DNA of 64,000 nucleotides from Macrosoma leucophasiata (lineage: Eukaryota > Arthropoda > Insecta > Lepidoptera > Hedylidae), in NCBI GenBank assembly GCA_036365455.1, contig JAWQUS010000020.1, forward strand, positions 6,607,001 through 6,671,000, given 5' to 3'. The notes under the pieces were generated by a model. That model was not told the DNA's origin and made no database searches. It saw nothing but the letters and a program-made list of their open reading frames with translations. Below, one piece after another: positions 1 through 11,639 of the stretch (its first letter is position 1; each line of letters opens with the position of its first letter). Both the position numbers and the translations under genes were made by a program.

Positions 1-394
1 CGTATTTTAGCTAAAGTGTTGCTAATCTCTCCTTTGTCTTTTTCTATCCTGCACATTAGACAATGCAACTGACAGAGACAAAGCATTCTATAGCTAAAAC
101 GTATCTAATGCACGTTTATGAGTAAGGGGGTTATTTGATAAGTATTCTAATTGGAAGATTTAGTGTAATGTTTTAAATAACATCTCCAAAGAGTAGAAAT
201 ATATTGTATAAGAATTTACATTTAATAAAAATGTTTTAATTATTTTTGGATCAATTGTGATGCACTTTATTTATATTTTATAATTTGACCTATCATAAGG
301 AAAATATATTATTTCCAAGTGATTGAATGAATTTAGAATGTTGGAAGTTGAATCTTGAATCTTGAAAACATAATATTGACAAGTAATGTCTCTT

Positions 395-713
395 AGCCGT
401 CAACTGCCTCGGTAGCCTAGTGGTAGCAGGCCACTACTACTACGCTGAGGTCCTGGGTTCGATTCCCGGGTAGGGGGTTATCAGAGATAACGGTGAAAAA
501 GCCTTTATCTCTGGTTCTATTGGGATTTTTCCATTTTCTGGAAATTTCCCAGTACCTCAAAGTTTGGTAATGTGCCCGGAGATGTCAACAGGCTCGCCAC
601 CTGTTACATGGGCCAAAACGTAACCGGCGAATCGTGGGTGTTTGCATGTATGCTTGAATGCATGCATTTACCTCTGCCTACCCCTTCGGGGATTACAGGC
701 GTGAAGTTACGTT
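395..713 (+). mobile_element. tRNA-derived SINE (SINE-A), full copy
   Basis: The 5' end is tRNA-like. It has an A-box-like TAGCCTAGTGG and a B-box GGTTCGATTCC at about 412-465. The body follows and ends at GCGTGAAGTTACGTT. An 11-bp direct repeat, TAATGTCTCTT, lies at 384-394 and 714-724, a target-site duplication typical of LINE-mediated retroposition. The same sequence recurs at 1021, 4664, 13501, 17386, 18186, 41349 and, in part, 46664. Confidence 0.85.
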
Positions 714-1020
714 TAATGTCTCTTCTATGTTTTACCAAGAAGATCGGCGAGATTCAAACAAGCGTATGCTACGAACATCTAATTATATTTTTTGAGTAGT
801 GTAATTCCTACTCTTTTATTACTCTTACATTCATTACCAAGATCCAGGAGTGTCTCTGGGAATATTTTCTATTACTAAAATCAGGTAATCAGTCACTCAC
901 CTACCCAAAATCCAAACTTGAATCTTATAGGTACTTACCTAAAGTAGTTTCAATCGGTCTTAGCAACCAGACCAATTAGAAAAATTGTTAAAATATCAAC
1001 TCACAAACACCTTATTACGA

Positions 1021-1319
1021 AACTTCACGCCTGTAATCCTCGAAGGGGTAGGCAGAGGTAAATACATGCATTCAAGCATACATGCAAACACCCACGATTC
1101 GCCGGTTACGTTTTTGGCCCATGTGGCGAGCCTGTTGACATATCCGGGCACATTACCAAACTTCGAGGTACTGAGAAATTTCCAGAAAATGGAAAAATCC
1201 CAATAGAACCACAGATAAAGGACTTTACACCATTATCTCTGATAACCCCTTACCCGGGAATCGAACCCAGGACCTCAGCGTAATAGTAGTGGCCTGCTAC
1301 CACTAAGCTACCGAGGCAG
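1021..1319 (-). mobile_element. SINE-A, inverted copy
   Basis: This is the reverse complement of the copy at 395-713 and close to full length. The tRNA-like head is at the right (B-box complement near 1258-1270). With the 395-713 copy it forms an inverted repeat about 300 bp apart. Confidence 0.85.
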
Positions 1320-2239
1320 TTTTTCAGAAATATCGTGTTTCGGTGGTTTGTTTCAGGGGTGGCAATGCAACTGAATTTTGAAATCTGGTGCTTGTGTGAG
1401 TGTCTATAACCTGCAGTCGTCACTTAACATCCATGTGAACTACATACCACCTTTGTTACATAAAAAAGTAGTTTTAATACTTACACATCAAGTTATTCAT
1501 TGCTTGAATTTTAGTATAGCCGGAATGGCTATACTAAAATTACTAGTACTTATAGTACTCGTAATTAGTACTTATAGATTAGTATCGATTTAGATATAGT
1601 AATGTCGGTAGTAAATATTGCACCCATGCGAACCCGGCGCGGGCCGCTAGTTACTCGTATTATATACATACTAAGATAGAAGAGTTTTGGCGGGAACCTT
1701 GAAAGAGGCCTATGGTGCTCTTATTTTATTTCACTTTCTTGGTGTATTTTTAAGTTATATTGAATAAAATTGGTGGCATTTTGTTTGATATAGGTTTATT
1801 ACAGTGCCCGTGTATAGTGAAATAGAATAACAGTGCGAAAATACGACCTTTCAGGTTGCCTCCAAAACTACATTGTAAATGTTCTGGTAAAGTAGCCATC
1901 GCTTTACTCGAATAACTTGATTGTAACTCACTTGACTGACATATTATACTTGATAACTTATGTACTTGATACTTACATATTATACTTGATGACTATATTA
2001 TACTAACTCTTACGCTGCTTAAATAAATATGAAATATCGTTTTACTTGACACTGGCAATATGCGTAATAGCGATGCCATAATAACAAAAAAAAATACATA
2101 CTAAGATACATAATGACATGCATTGATGCATACCTACACCCACGCTTCATTTCGTATTCTTGAACAAACCTATCGAAGATCGCTTCCAATCCATTGGAGA
2201 TAGGCATCTTCTTACTACTTATCTTTTTTAAACTTCTAT

Positions 2240-2345
2240 TTCTAGGTATGTATCATCATGCCAAGTCTATTACGGGGTAGGCAGAGTGTGTGGAGCGCGG
2301 TTATGATACACCTCCCGTGCCTCTTCTACATTGATCAATCTCTTC
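2240..2345 (+). repeat. SINE-C type fragment
   Basis: Diverged copy of a family also seen at 30085, 34290 and 38695. It has GCCAAGT...TTACGGGGTAGGCAGAG followed by a GCGCCAG/ATATC-like body and ends at CCTCCCGTGCCTCTTCTAC. Confidence 0.6.
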
Positions 2346-2391
2346 ACATGAACCCATAAGAGGTAGCAATTGTATTGATATTCCGCCATAA

Positions 2392-2560
2392 GACGACCCT
2401 AATAATCCAGCGGTGTGATTCCCGCACCGGCACAAATATTTGTATGACCTACAGATATTTGTTTCGGGTATGGGTGTTTATGTGTGTGTTGTGTGTGTAC
2501 AACGGCATCCACGACACAGGTTTATACCTAGTGTGGTGCTGTTAGTGTAAGCGAATTTGT
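2392..2560 (+). mobile_element. SINE-B, internally deleted copy
   Basis: Starts with GACCCTAATAATCCAGCGG, a degraded tRNA-like head that joins early to CCCGCACCGGCACAAATA. The family body follows (CAAATATTTGTATG, then GTGTTGTGTGTGTACAACGG, CACGACACAGG, GTGAGTGTAAGCG-like end). Other copies are at 15369, 35941, 40514 and 44859. Confidence 0.75.
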
Positions 2561-3725
2561 TAATAAGTATGTGTAAATTACGAAGAAGTGTTAATAAATA
2601 AATAAATATTCATTGGGCGCATTACTCAAGTTTAGACAGAATGGAGAATGACCAAAGTCGCCCTGATGACGTCTTAACAACTTGTATGTAGAAAAATGTT
2701 TTTTGAATTTAGATTTCACTCACATTTTTTTCACGTTAAAACGAATGCGGATTTACAAGATATTTTTAAAAAGTTAATAAATTGTTTTGTAGTGAACTGC
2801 CAATCACAGACCAATAACCAAGCTGCCAATGTCAACACCATTGCATTATTTACTTTTTTGCGTTGGATACTGGTCATTTTAGGACCTTTATGACTTTGTC
2901 GAAATAAAATCGATTTCAATCATCGATTGCTTTATTCTTGATATTCAACGGAATAGATTATTCATGTTTACTATTTGTCTTGTAAAATCACTAGGTATCG
3001 AGTAAATACAATTTGTACAGTACCTTAGCTTTGACTTAGCTCAAATTCATCATAAAAAATGTCTCACTTTTTATTATCACGAAGCGACACATAGAAAAAC
3101 AGTTTACATTGATGGTAAGTGAATATATAGCATAAAAACACCCACATGAAAACCAGATATTTATTTATGAATTGTTAAGTATTTAATGTTTGTCTGGTAC
3201 TACTACCTGGAGAAGAATCATGACAACGCCGTGCGGCTAAACTATAATACTGAATGTAAGTAAAACAGCTAAGATGCTACACAATACTTTAAAATAGTCT
3301 TCGCTTATTTTAGTATTCTCTGGCAGTTACACCACTTAACAAAACTTAACCTATAAATAACCAAAAGAACGTAATGCAGTTTCTTAAAAACTCCTATTGA
3401 TACATTTTTTTCTTTTTTGCGCATGCATTACTTACGATATTGCCTATATTTTGCGAGTAATCCCGTCGAGACGCAAGAAGGGCGAACTCTCATACAAAAT
3501 TGGTCAATCTCCTTTTCTTCGTTGGAAAATCACAATAAGTGTTATTGTGAGCGCCCTAACGCACTAGCGGTTAGCCGATTTTACAATTCAATATGCAACC
3601 GCCTGTTATGTACTTAGAATACGTACGTACGGCGGTATAGATAATTTCCGACGCGGAAATCAAATCCAAAACTTCAGGTCCACTAAGTCACTGCCACTTG
3701 CTGTAGGTATTGTTTGTGATATGTA

Positions 3726-4014
3726 ATGAAGACGGCAGACAAGCAAGCAGTCCACATAGGTGGTAAGTGGTTGATACCTGGCAGCTGGCAGTGCTCAATG
3801 GCGCGGTTTTCGGGTTCGTTCCTGCCCAGAAAGTATAAATTGTGGAACGAACTTCCCTCTGGGGTGTTCCCTTGGTGCTACAATATGGAGTTCTTCAAAA
3901 ATGGCGTTAAGAGTCCTTCAGGGCTGGCAGCGCGTTGGCAACTCCCCTGGTGTTGCAAATATTCATAGGCGACGGTGACCACTTTCCATGAGGTGGCCCG
4001 TTTGCTTGTCTGTC
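3726..4014 (+). mobile_element. Non-LTR retrotransposon 3' fragment
   Basis: The plus-strand frame from about 3808 reads FLPRKYKLWNELPSGVFP, followed by YNMEFFKNGVK. This matches the conserved C-terminal signature downstream of the reverse transcriptase domain in jockey/CR1-like LINE ORF2 proteins (F-P-R-T-x-x-L-W-N-x-L-P-x-x-V-F-P). Only the last 60 or so codons survive, followed by a tail containing GGTGACCACTTTCCAT and GGCCCGTTTGCTTGTCTGTC. The leading 3726-3775 part (GACAAGCAAGCAGTCCACAT) resembles that tail in reverse orientation, so the fragment may be rearranged. It is non-functional. Confidence 0.7.
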
Positions 4015-4041
4015 AATCTTCAGACATAAAAAAATGATTAC

Positions 4042-4247
4042 TTTTTTTATGTAATGGCAGTCGCAAACAAGCATGCAGTTCAGGAAGAAGGTCAAAATGC
4101 AGATGCGTTACCACTCCTGAGGCCTAAGATGTTATGCCTTTGTGCCGGAAATTACATGGCCGAATACTACCATTTAGCGGCAAGTAAATTAGGTAATGCG
4201 GTGGTGCCTACGCTCGCGAGCTCCGTCACTGGAGCTATACCACCAGT
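4042..4247 (-). mobile_element. Lep1-like element, internally deleted
   Basis: Begins TTTTTTTATGTAATGG and ends CTATACCACCAGT. Compared with complete copies such as 14215-14499, it lacks the part covering ACACCCACACAAAGACC and the GACCGGAACACG section. Confidence 0.8.
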
Positions 4248-4364
4248 AATATAGTCATATTACTGAAGCAAAAGCCACGTCATCACTCCCAACACGTCCA
4301 TTGCTCGACAAGCCTTCATCAAAGAAACTTACAACAACTTGATGCCCTTCCTTGATTCTGCCTC

Positions 4365-4615
4365 TATAACGATAAAGGGAAAATATGCCATAATCGCCAT
4401 GCCTGGCAGGTGGATAGGCGATCGTAGTGTCGGTGGAATTGGGATACGGTGATAGTAAATGTAATAAAGAGGGAGGGGCAGCAGTGTCCCGTGATAAAAC
4501 TGCCACCGCTGCGATCGTCAACACACTTGCCAAGCGTGGCTATGATGACATATTCTCCCCTAATGACGCACAACGCACAATCCTGTTGTGGGCATCTTTG
4601 CCTCCCTAAAGTCCA
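4365..4615 (+). repeat. Unnamed dispersed repeat Q, copy 1
   Basis: Contains GGGGCAGCAGTGTCCCGTGA followed by TAAAACTGCCACCGCTGCGA and CCAAGCGTGGCTATGATGAC. The order matches the copies at 58390-58615 (plus) and 42165-42265 (minus). The similarity is interrupted by substitutions and small indels. I cannot name the family. Confidence 0.6.
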
Positions 4616-4663
4616 GCTTTTCAGACGGTTTTGAAATGAAGTGATGATTATAATGAGTAACTT

Positions 4664-4965
4664 AACTACCTCGGTAGCCTAGTGGTAGCAAGCCCCTACT
4701 ACTACGCCGTGGTTTTGGTTTCGATTCCCGGGTAAGGATTATCAGAGATAATGGTGTAAAGTCCTTTATCTTTGGTTCTATTGGGATTTGTCCATTTTCT
4801 AGAAATTTCCCAGTACCTAGAAGTTTGGTAATGTGCCCGGAGATGTCAACAGGCTCGCCACCTGTTACAAGGGCCAAAAACGTAACCGGCGAATCGTGGG
4901 CGTTTGCATGTATGCTTCAATGCATGCATTTACTTCTGTCTATCCCTTACAGGCGTGAAGTTATG
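4664..4965 (+). mobile_element. SINE-A copy
   Basis: Tracks the 395-713 copy from CTCGGTAGCCTAGTGG to AGGCGTGAAGTTATGT. It has scattered substitutions and a short deletion near the CCCCTTCGGGG site. It is the last repeat before the repeat-free 3' flank of BCL11. Confidence 0.85.
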
Positions 4966-5152
4966 TAGCTTGAGTCAATAACCGGCACAGAGGCATAACA
5001 CCGATATAATGCTGAAGGCAAATTGTTCTGCCGCGGGAAAACAAAACCACTTAAATTTCACCCAAAACAATCATACCACAATTAAGCGACCATACCTGTA
5101 TTTCCATCAATGTGATAAATCAAACAACATATTGATTAACAAATCGTGGATA

Positions 5153-5158
5153 TTTATT
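5153..5158 (-). terminator. Candidate distal poly(A) signal
   Basis: AATAAA on the minus strand (TTTATT on plus). It is followed on the minus strand by a T/G-rich stretch (TATGTTGTTTG, about 5119-5133), the usual arrangement of a cleavage site. It would give a 3' UTR of about 1.65 kb. Confidence 0.4.
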
Positions 5159-5542
5159 GAAATAAAAATAATAAAAATGAAAAATAATAAAAACAGTTCA
5201 TCTTTCACATAGTTACACAATAAAATTTGTCTTAGTTTTTTTTTTAATCCATGTTTTGTCTCCGCGGTCGCCTTAACATCCATTTTAATAAAACAATAAG
5301 TTAATTTTGTGACATTATAACCTAAAATATTAAATTACATGTTACAAGTAAAAAATTATGAGATTTTGTTTTTAATTACTTAATTACAGTTTACTGGTCA
5401 TGTCACTGTCAATGAAATAATTTATCTATTAAGCTTTGTACAATACCGATACACAACAAAAAGTCATTATAACAGGTAATAATAACAATAATGACCTTTT
5501 GGCTACTTAATCGGTTATTTAAGTGTTAACTTAGGGGTCGTC

Positions 5543-5572
5543 CAGACGATGTAATTGAATTTACATCGTCTG
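5543..5572. other. Perfect 12-bp hairpin in 3' flank
   Basis: CAGACGATGTAA and TTACATCGTCTG are exact reverse complements separated by the six bases TTGAAT. In the predicted BCL11 transcript this would be a stable stem-loop about 1.2 kb after the stop codon. The arms are too short for a standard microRNA precursor. Confidence 0.6.
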
Positions 5573-6568
5573 AAGAAGCCCTAAATAATTCAATTATGAC
5601 GCGACAAGTCTAGGAGACAAAACGTATTATTATAATTTACTTATAATTATCTAATATAAATTCTATTATAATTTACATTAAGTACGTATACTGAAAGATT
5701 TCACTCTTGGACTAATTTAGGTACAAGTGAAGGCCTTCCACGAATCAAAAAAAAATCACAATGAAACATTAATTTAAAAAACAAAACTGGAATATTTTTC
5801 AGTCTTAATAAAAAATAACTAGTTCCCATACGAAATATAAGCAAGGAAAAGGTTCGAATGGCTCACAAGATAATTTTTAATTTAATAAATTTTAACACTA
5901 ATTAAATATAGAAGTACCTTGTTACGAATAATGCCTACCTTTACGCTTCCATTTTTGTTTTCTACAATGCTTAAATTATCGATTACAGGAAACTCACCGT
6001 TTTTTTGCCAAAAATTTGTTATTTATATTTTGCGAATTTATATTGTTGTCTATAAATATGAACATCAATAGGTAGGTACTCGATTTACACATTACACTTA
6101 CATCAATTATTTACATTAGTATTCTTTATCTAGGATAGGAAACATTTGCTTATTATTGTACAAGATATCCTAAAATTACGAAACAACTTACCCAAAAAAC
6201 ATATAATCACTACGTCAAACTTCTAATATGAAGATCTTAGAAAATACTGGAAAAAACTGTTTTAATTGACACTATACAGCTTAAAAACTAAACGATACAG
6301 TAACTCAACGTAGCTAACTTTGGCATTGGTTTTCTCATTTTTCTACAATATTATAACATGTCAAAACAAGGTCGAGATAATGTAACTTAAAGATCATAGG
6401 ACAGCCCCAAGGAAAAATATAAAAACCAAAAAAGTTTTCTTGAACAAACATCAACAATGCAACTGGAATCTCAACACAGATCACACGAAAGATATGTCAC
6501 TAAGATATTATAGCGTTTAAATTAATGCCCTTCGGTGCTAGGAAAGTTCGGGCTCATATTGCAATGTT

Positions 6569-6574
6569 TTTATT
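6569..6574 (-). terminator. Candidate proximal poly(A) signal
   Basis: AATAAA on the minus strand about 210 bases after the stop codon. No clear GU-rich downstream element follows, so it is the weaker of the two candidates. Confidence 0.25.
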
Positions 6575-6784
6575 TTACTTTAAACAATAATTTCACCTCG
6601 TCATTCCTTAAGACTAGAAATTGAACAAAATGTCGACCCGATAACACTCTACGCAAACGGATCGTGCTAGGACGTTTGTGATATTAAGCTATGCATCGAA
6701 ACATATTTGCTGAGGATCTAGGACTTAGAAGATCTGGCTGGGCGGCGCGGGCGGCGGCAGCCGAAGGCCACCCCAGGGGTAGAG

Positions 6785-8778
6785 TCACGAAGCCTCGTCA
6801 CGGCACGCATTAGAATCGTCGGATAAAGCGAGAGGAGCACCATTACTTTGATTCACAACACACTTACGCATATGTTTCTCTAGCGTAGAGGGCACAGAGA
6901 AGGGCATTTCACAGAATCTGCATCGGTACACGTCCTTTCCGAGTCGACCGTGTGTCTTCATGTGTCTGGTAAGTTTTGAGCTCTGAGCACACGCGTAAGA
7001 ACATAATTCACATTTGTAAGGTTTCTCTCCTGTGTGAGATCGACGGTGGACTGTCAAATTTGAACAGTTCTTGAATACTTTCCCGCAGAATTCACAAGTG
7101 TCATTACGTCGGCCGTCTTTCGACTTTAGCAGAGGATTCTGCAGCAAACCATTGCTACTGTTTTTTAGACCGTCGAAAATGTTTTCGGGCGGTCTCTGTG
7201 CGTGTAAAGTGGGTAACCACCACCCGTCGCCTCTTTCCATATCCAATTTCATTCGTTTGGATGCTTCAAAAGGGTTTTCGAAAGGGTTGAAGAGAGGATG
7301 CGGTTGCGGTGGCATCTTTGCAAACTCCTCTTTTAATCGTAACGCCGCAGTGGGTGGCATTCCATTTGGCTTATCAGGAGGAGGACCATTGTTGTTGTCA
7401 CGGTCTTTAGCTAATTGCCATTTTAGTGAGTTACCCGATTCTTGCAAAGCTTGTTTGAAAGCTTCACTATATTGGGCAATATTTGACAGTCCAAATTTAT
7501 CCATTAGTTCTCCGACAACTGATGCTGTAGGAGGATGTGCTGGAACAGCGGATGCTTGTTTTCGTGGTGGAGCGGACGGAGCGCTGCTGTTCGATACAGT
7601 CAGGTCCTCAGCCTCTTCCACGTCATCACCATCTTCATTATCTTCTTCCTCTTCACCATCCAATTCCTCATCCTCGAGATCATCTTCAGTATCGTCATCT
7701 CCAGTGTCACCACCAGATTCTCCATCTTCAGTATTCGCGTCAGTACCTCGATGGATTTTCATGTGTTTTTTCAACTTGGAGGCTTTTTCAAAAGCCTCGT
7801 CACATTCTGTGCATTTAAATGGTTTTTCCCCTGTATGCGATCGCCGATGTACAATCAAGCTATTTTCAAATCGGAATTTTTTCCCGCAAAATTCACAAGA
7901 GTGAACCGCCTCATCATTATTGCGTTTGGGAGGAGTAGAAAGAGGCCGCTCTGGGGGTGGTGCATCGGCTGTCTGCGGTTCTATTCGTCGATCGGGTGAC
8001 AAAGAACTATGCGGTCTCGTCGCTTCGCGAGGCGTATCCACCGTTCCGGGTCCGGCGCCCGCCGGTGGAGTCTGGCCGACTCGGGAGGGCGACGGGGAAG
8101 CGAACGGCGGCGAATGCTTCCTGGGGCTAGGAGAGCTGGAATTGCCTGTGGCCGCCCCTGGACTGGTCGTACCGGCCAGTTGCCGCAAGCGCTGCGAGTA
8201 AAAATCCAGCTGGGGTTCAAGTGAGAGAGGTTGGGATACTGGTGGTGCTCTTTCTCGACCCGGTAATGAAGTGGGTACAACAGGTGGTCGATCTGCTGGC
8301 GATGGGAAAGCTTGATGAGGAGGCAGAGAATTAGCGGCCACGGCAGCTGCAGCGGCCGCTAAGTTTAACCCATGGTGACGGAATTGTTCGGAAACTAGTT
8401 GTTCCATTCTAAATCTGTGATCGTGGTGATTCGGTCGCGCAAACAACGGCGCTGGAGGAACTGAGGGGTGGGCTAGAGGTGGCAAACTGCCAGGCAAAGG
8501 CATTCTGAGCAGTCCACCGACTCCGAAAGGCGAGTGCATATCCGGAGGTGGCAGCAGAGGATGGTGGCGTAATGACGGAGTCGGAAGTGGGCCACCCGTT
8601 GACGAGCAACCCGAACTGCTTGAGGATGTACTCGATGTTGAGTGGTTCTGTTTGTTGGGCTGCAGCGGCATGCTCTCCACATAGATCTTGACACCGTGCA
8701 CGTGTTGAACATGCTGGAGGAGTCTCCACGCAGAATGGACGCGTGCTTTGCAAGTCGAGCAAACGTAGTTACTCGGTT
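6785..8778 (-). CDS. BCL11: BCL11 zinc-finger factor, large last exon
   Basis: Last coding exon of the BCL11A/B (Drosophila CG9650) orthologue, a sequence-specific nuclear transcription factor with neural roles. The acceptor is CTTTGTCCACAG at 8779-8790. The first two exon bases AA complete a GAA codon begun by the previous exon, giving EPSNYVCSTCK (vertebrate: EPSSYTCTTCK). Numbering residues in the open frame from 8788, the fingers are: C10/C13/H26/H31; a pair at C298-H318 and C326-H346 joined by an HTGEKPF linker; and a C-terminal triplet C565-H585, C593-H613 and C623-C643. The last finger ends in Cys. Between them are a Pro/Ser-rich region, an Ala tract (about 144-149), LDFYSQRLRQLAG (vertebrate-like MDFSRRLRELAG), an acidic block (about 354-395), SEAFKQAL, and a LKEE sumoylation consensus (485-488). 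TGA is at 6785-6787. The three residues upstream of the Glu are intronic, so there is no start codon here. Confidence 0.97.
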
Positions 8779-9774
8779 CTGTGGACAAAGAAAAAACGGA
8801 ACGTTAAAAAACGAGAAACGCTATCCGATGTGAAGATTTACGGTAATATTAACACGAGCAAAGTGTCTAGTAATAGCTCTCACATATCGTAGCGTAGGCC
8901 TAGGGTGGGGACGCGGCACGCATGCTAAACAGGCGATGGTCCAAGGGCTGTGTCGGCGGCCGTGAGTGATAGCCCCTCCGTGTCTCGCGTGATTCATGCA
9001 CCTTTAAAATCTTATGAAATATATGCGGGCTGGAATCACGTACATGCGCGGGTTAAGACTGTTGATATTGAAATCTATATGTAACACTATCCTGGTAAGG
9101 GAAAAATGAATAGCGGTGTGCGTAGCTTTATATATTTTTACTTCACGTTGACTTTGATGAAAGTACGCGGTAGTGTATGCTGTAAATCGTTGGTTTGAAT
9201 GTTTTATGGGTTGGAAAAAACAACGTTATCTATACACGTAATAGTGAATGTTTGTTCGTTCGTATGTATTCCTGTTTTCCCGATTGTTATGATTTTTTCA
9301 CATTCGATGCGATGTATTTTTAGGATAAATTTGTACATCATTAAACAGGAAATAAATAGAAGGTCACGTGGTCAAGGTGTGTCCAAATCGGGGCCCCTTT
9401 ACTTTTGACAGTAATTTGATTGCTCATTGTGATCCCAAGACAAATTTTACTGTGGACACTATTGTGTTGCATTACGTCTCAACGAGCTCATAGGGATGGG
9501 CTTAACTAATGAGGACAATTATGTTTAGTGTTTGGCATACAGTAAAAGATATGAAAATATTGAAATATACAATTTCACGCCCATTTACCCCTTTGAAGTG
9601 TCTATCTTTCAAACGATTGAATTTGAGAAAGAATGATTTTAGAAACCTCTATGTCATTTTCAAAGATACGTATAGGTTTAATGAAAAAAAGTTTTGTTTA
9701 GTTTTAGTTGCAAGTATGAGGATCTTCCAATTTTTTAAATTATTTTAAATCGGATTACAGAATACATCTACCTA

Positions 9775-10025
9775 CCGAGTTTCAATTATATAAATCTTAA
9801 AAGTTTCGGTCAGACAGACATAAACAGACATGATAAATCTATAATGTTTCCGTTTATTACCATTTAGCCACGGAACCCTAAAAATTGAGACTCTTGTACT
9901 AGAAAGAATGAGAACAACAGCCGTTTCAGTTCCATAGAGAATTCCGTTAAGTGGCCGTTTATATGTTTGTAATATTTTGGTCACAGTGATATACTCTTGC
10001 CGTATCGCCGCGTTTGGGTCTAGCA
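9775..10025 (+). repeat. Possible lepidopteran dispersed repeat
   Basis: Contains GTCAGACAGACATAAACAGA, then TTTCCGTTTATTACCATTTA and GCCACGGAACCCTAAAAA. The order resembles a common lepidopteran repeat (TTTTACC...GGGTACGGAACCCTAAAAA). No second copy was found in this window, so the assignment rests on memory of the motif. Confidence 0.4.
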
Positions 10026-10137
10026 AAAAAAAATTTAACGGCAGAATCGAATACTCGTGTTAATGAAGGGTTATTTATTCTTCAAACCGGAAACCTTAAG
10101 TTTAGCACTATACTATCAATAAGCCACAGATGACATA

Positions 10138-10295
10138 TTTGGAATGTATGGCCCTGTGATAACTATCACAGAGACATAATAACTAAAGTCTCGGGGACCT
10201 CTGGCCTTCGTGTGGGTGTCTATAGGCTGCAGTCATCACTTAACACCAATGTGAACTGCACGCTTCTTTCTCACTTTCATTACATAAAAAATAGG
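10138..10295 (+). mobile_element. Lep1-like element, 3' part
   Basis: Starts in the middle of the family at GGAATGTATGGCCCTGTGAT and runs through GTGGGTGTCTATAGGCTGCA and CATTACATAAAAAA. The ACTGGTGGTAG end is missing. Confidence 0.75.
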
Positions 10296-10929
10296 CCACA
10301 GAAATGATAGATTTGAAAATATTTAGGTATTAAAGTGACATTCTTCTTCAACTAAACATGTATTAAGATTAAATGCCATAAATTAACAATATATAAGAAA
10401 TAAAACGTTTGTTAATATAAGCTGCTTTGCGATCCCAATATACCTACATTCAACACAATACAATATTCTAGATTAGATTGGGTATTAAAGAATTGGCGTT
10501 AAGCTGAAGATTTAATCTAACTAACCAGTCCTAATTTAAATAAGAATAAGTATGGTAATGTCATGTTGATCGATTTGAATTTTTATCGATAACTGTATTG
10601 TATCGATACTAGTCCACCACTAGTTATAGTAGGCGCGGCCGATAAGCGATCGCGACTGTTAAGACGATTATTGAAATGTAACGGTCAGATTGTGGTCGAC
10701 CGGAAAGAAGTTAACTACGGGGTGTTTCTAAAAGTAAAATTTAATAAAAAATCCGATGCAAATAATAAATGAATCAATGTAGTTGTCACTTTATCCTTCG
10801 GGGAAATCCAAAAAAAGTTGTTTGTAATCGATTGAAGAGATTAAATTGACCAAGAAAGTTCTTATAAAAGAGAAAAATAACAAAAATCTATTCGCAGCCG
10901 ACTTCAATTGGCCCCTTGCTATAAAATTA

Positions 10930-11193
10930 CTTACTAATCTATATAAAAATCAATTGCTGTTCATTAGTCTCGCTAAAACTCGAGAACGGCTGGACCGATT
11001 TAGCTTTGAATGATTTTTGGAAGTCCAGGGAAGGTTTAGGTTAGAAAATAGGTAAGAAAAATATGAAGAAATTGAAGGGAACAGTAAAAACCACAATTTT
11101 ATTTTCCCACACAAATAGTCCGTATCTATCAAACCTTTGACACGTTATTTCATTCTGAGGCAATACGAAGTTGGCCGGGTCAGCTAGTATTTC
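10930..11193 (-). mobile_element. Helitron-like non-autonomous repeat
   Basis: Read on the minus strand it begins ATACTAGCTGACCCGGCCAA and contains TCCCTGGACTTCCAAAAATC and GAACGGCTGGACCGATTTAG equivalents. A close relative lies on the plus strand at 39817-40090. The CTAGC/GCTAGT terminus matches many lepidopteran repeats that I provisionally class as Helitron-like; the class is not proven here. Confidence 0.5.
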
Positions 11194-11639
11194 ATAAAAT
11201 ACGTACGTAAACAATAAAAGTTTATGTTACACATTTGAGAACATCGTCATTTTCCGTTCTAGCTATTGAATTACCCAATCAATCAATAATCATTCGCTTA
11301 GAATAATGCATTTTCAACATAAGCATTATTAAAAAAATATATACACTTAATAATTTTATCATACTTATTTTATTATAATAAACAACATATTTTATTTTTG
11401 GAACCGCTTGTATAAGTGCACTACGCATGATATCAATATATTTTGACCTTTTTATTCCGATCATTGTTCATTGTATTTCGTTTTGGTCATCGTAAGGTAG
11501 TGGTTGCAAAAATATAACTAACAACTGTTAAACAATAAATATGGATTATTGTGTCAATTGTTAGTATTAATACGTTTTTTTTTATTTTATATTTAATATT
11601 TAAGAAAACATGTTGTTTAAATTTACTTTGGGATTTTTT

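Larger units (their letters stand above)
1..4966. other. Repeat-rich region downstream of BCL11
   Basis: No host gene is recognised here. The interval holds three copies of a tRNA-derived SINE (SINE-A), fragments of two other SINE families, a non-LTR retrotransposon 3' fragment, one Lep1-like copy and one copy of an unnamed repeat, all listed separately. The remainder (about 1-394, 714-1020, 1320-2240 and 2560-3700) is AT-rich DNA in which I see only short chance open frames. Confidence 0.7.
4967..6784 (-). other. BCL11: Probable BCL11 3' UTR
   Basis: About 1.8 kb directly downstream (minus strand) of the BCL11 stop codon. It is AT-rich and free of every repeat family seen elsewhere in the window, as expected for a long 3' UTR under constraint. 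Two minus-strand AATAAA hexamers are present (5153-5158 and 6569-6574), and a perfect hairpin lies at 5543-5572. No convincing open frame is seen. The true 3' end cannot be fixed without transcript data. Confidence 0.5.

Noticed and set aside
404..475. tRNA gene
   Set aside because: The tRNA-like head is the 5' part of SINE-A, present in many copies and followed by the same body; no separate tRNA gene is supported.
7071..7904. Long plus-strand open frame (277 codons) and several shorter ones at 7535-8280
   Set aside because: They are antisense to the BCL11 zinc-finger exon, whose GC-rich and Ser/Glu-rich codons leave the opposite strand open. The products are low-complexity Ser/Phe sequences without domains.
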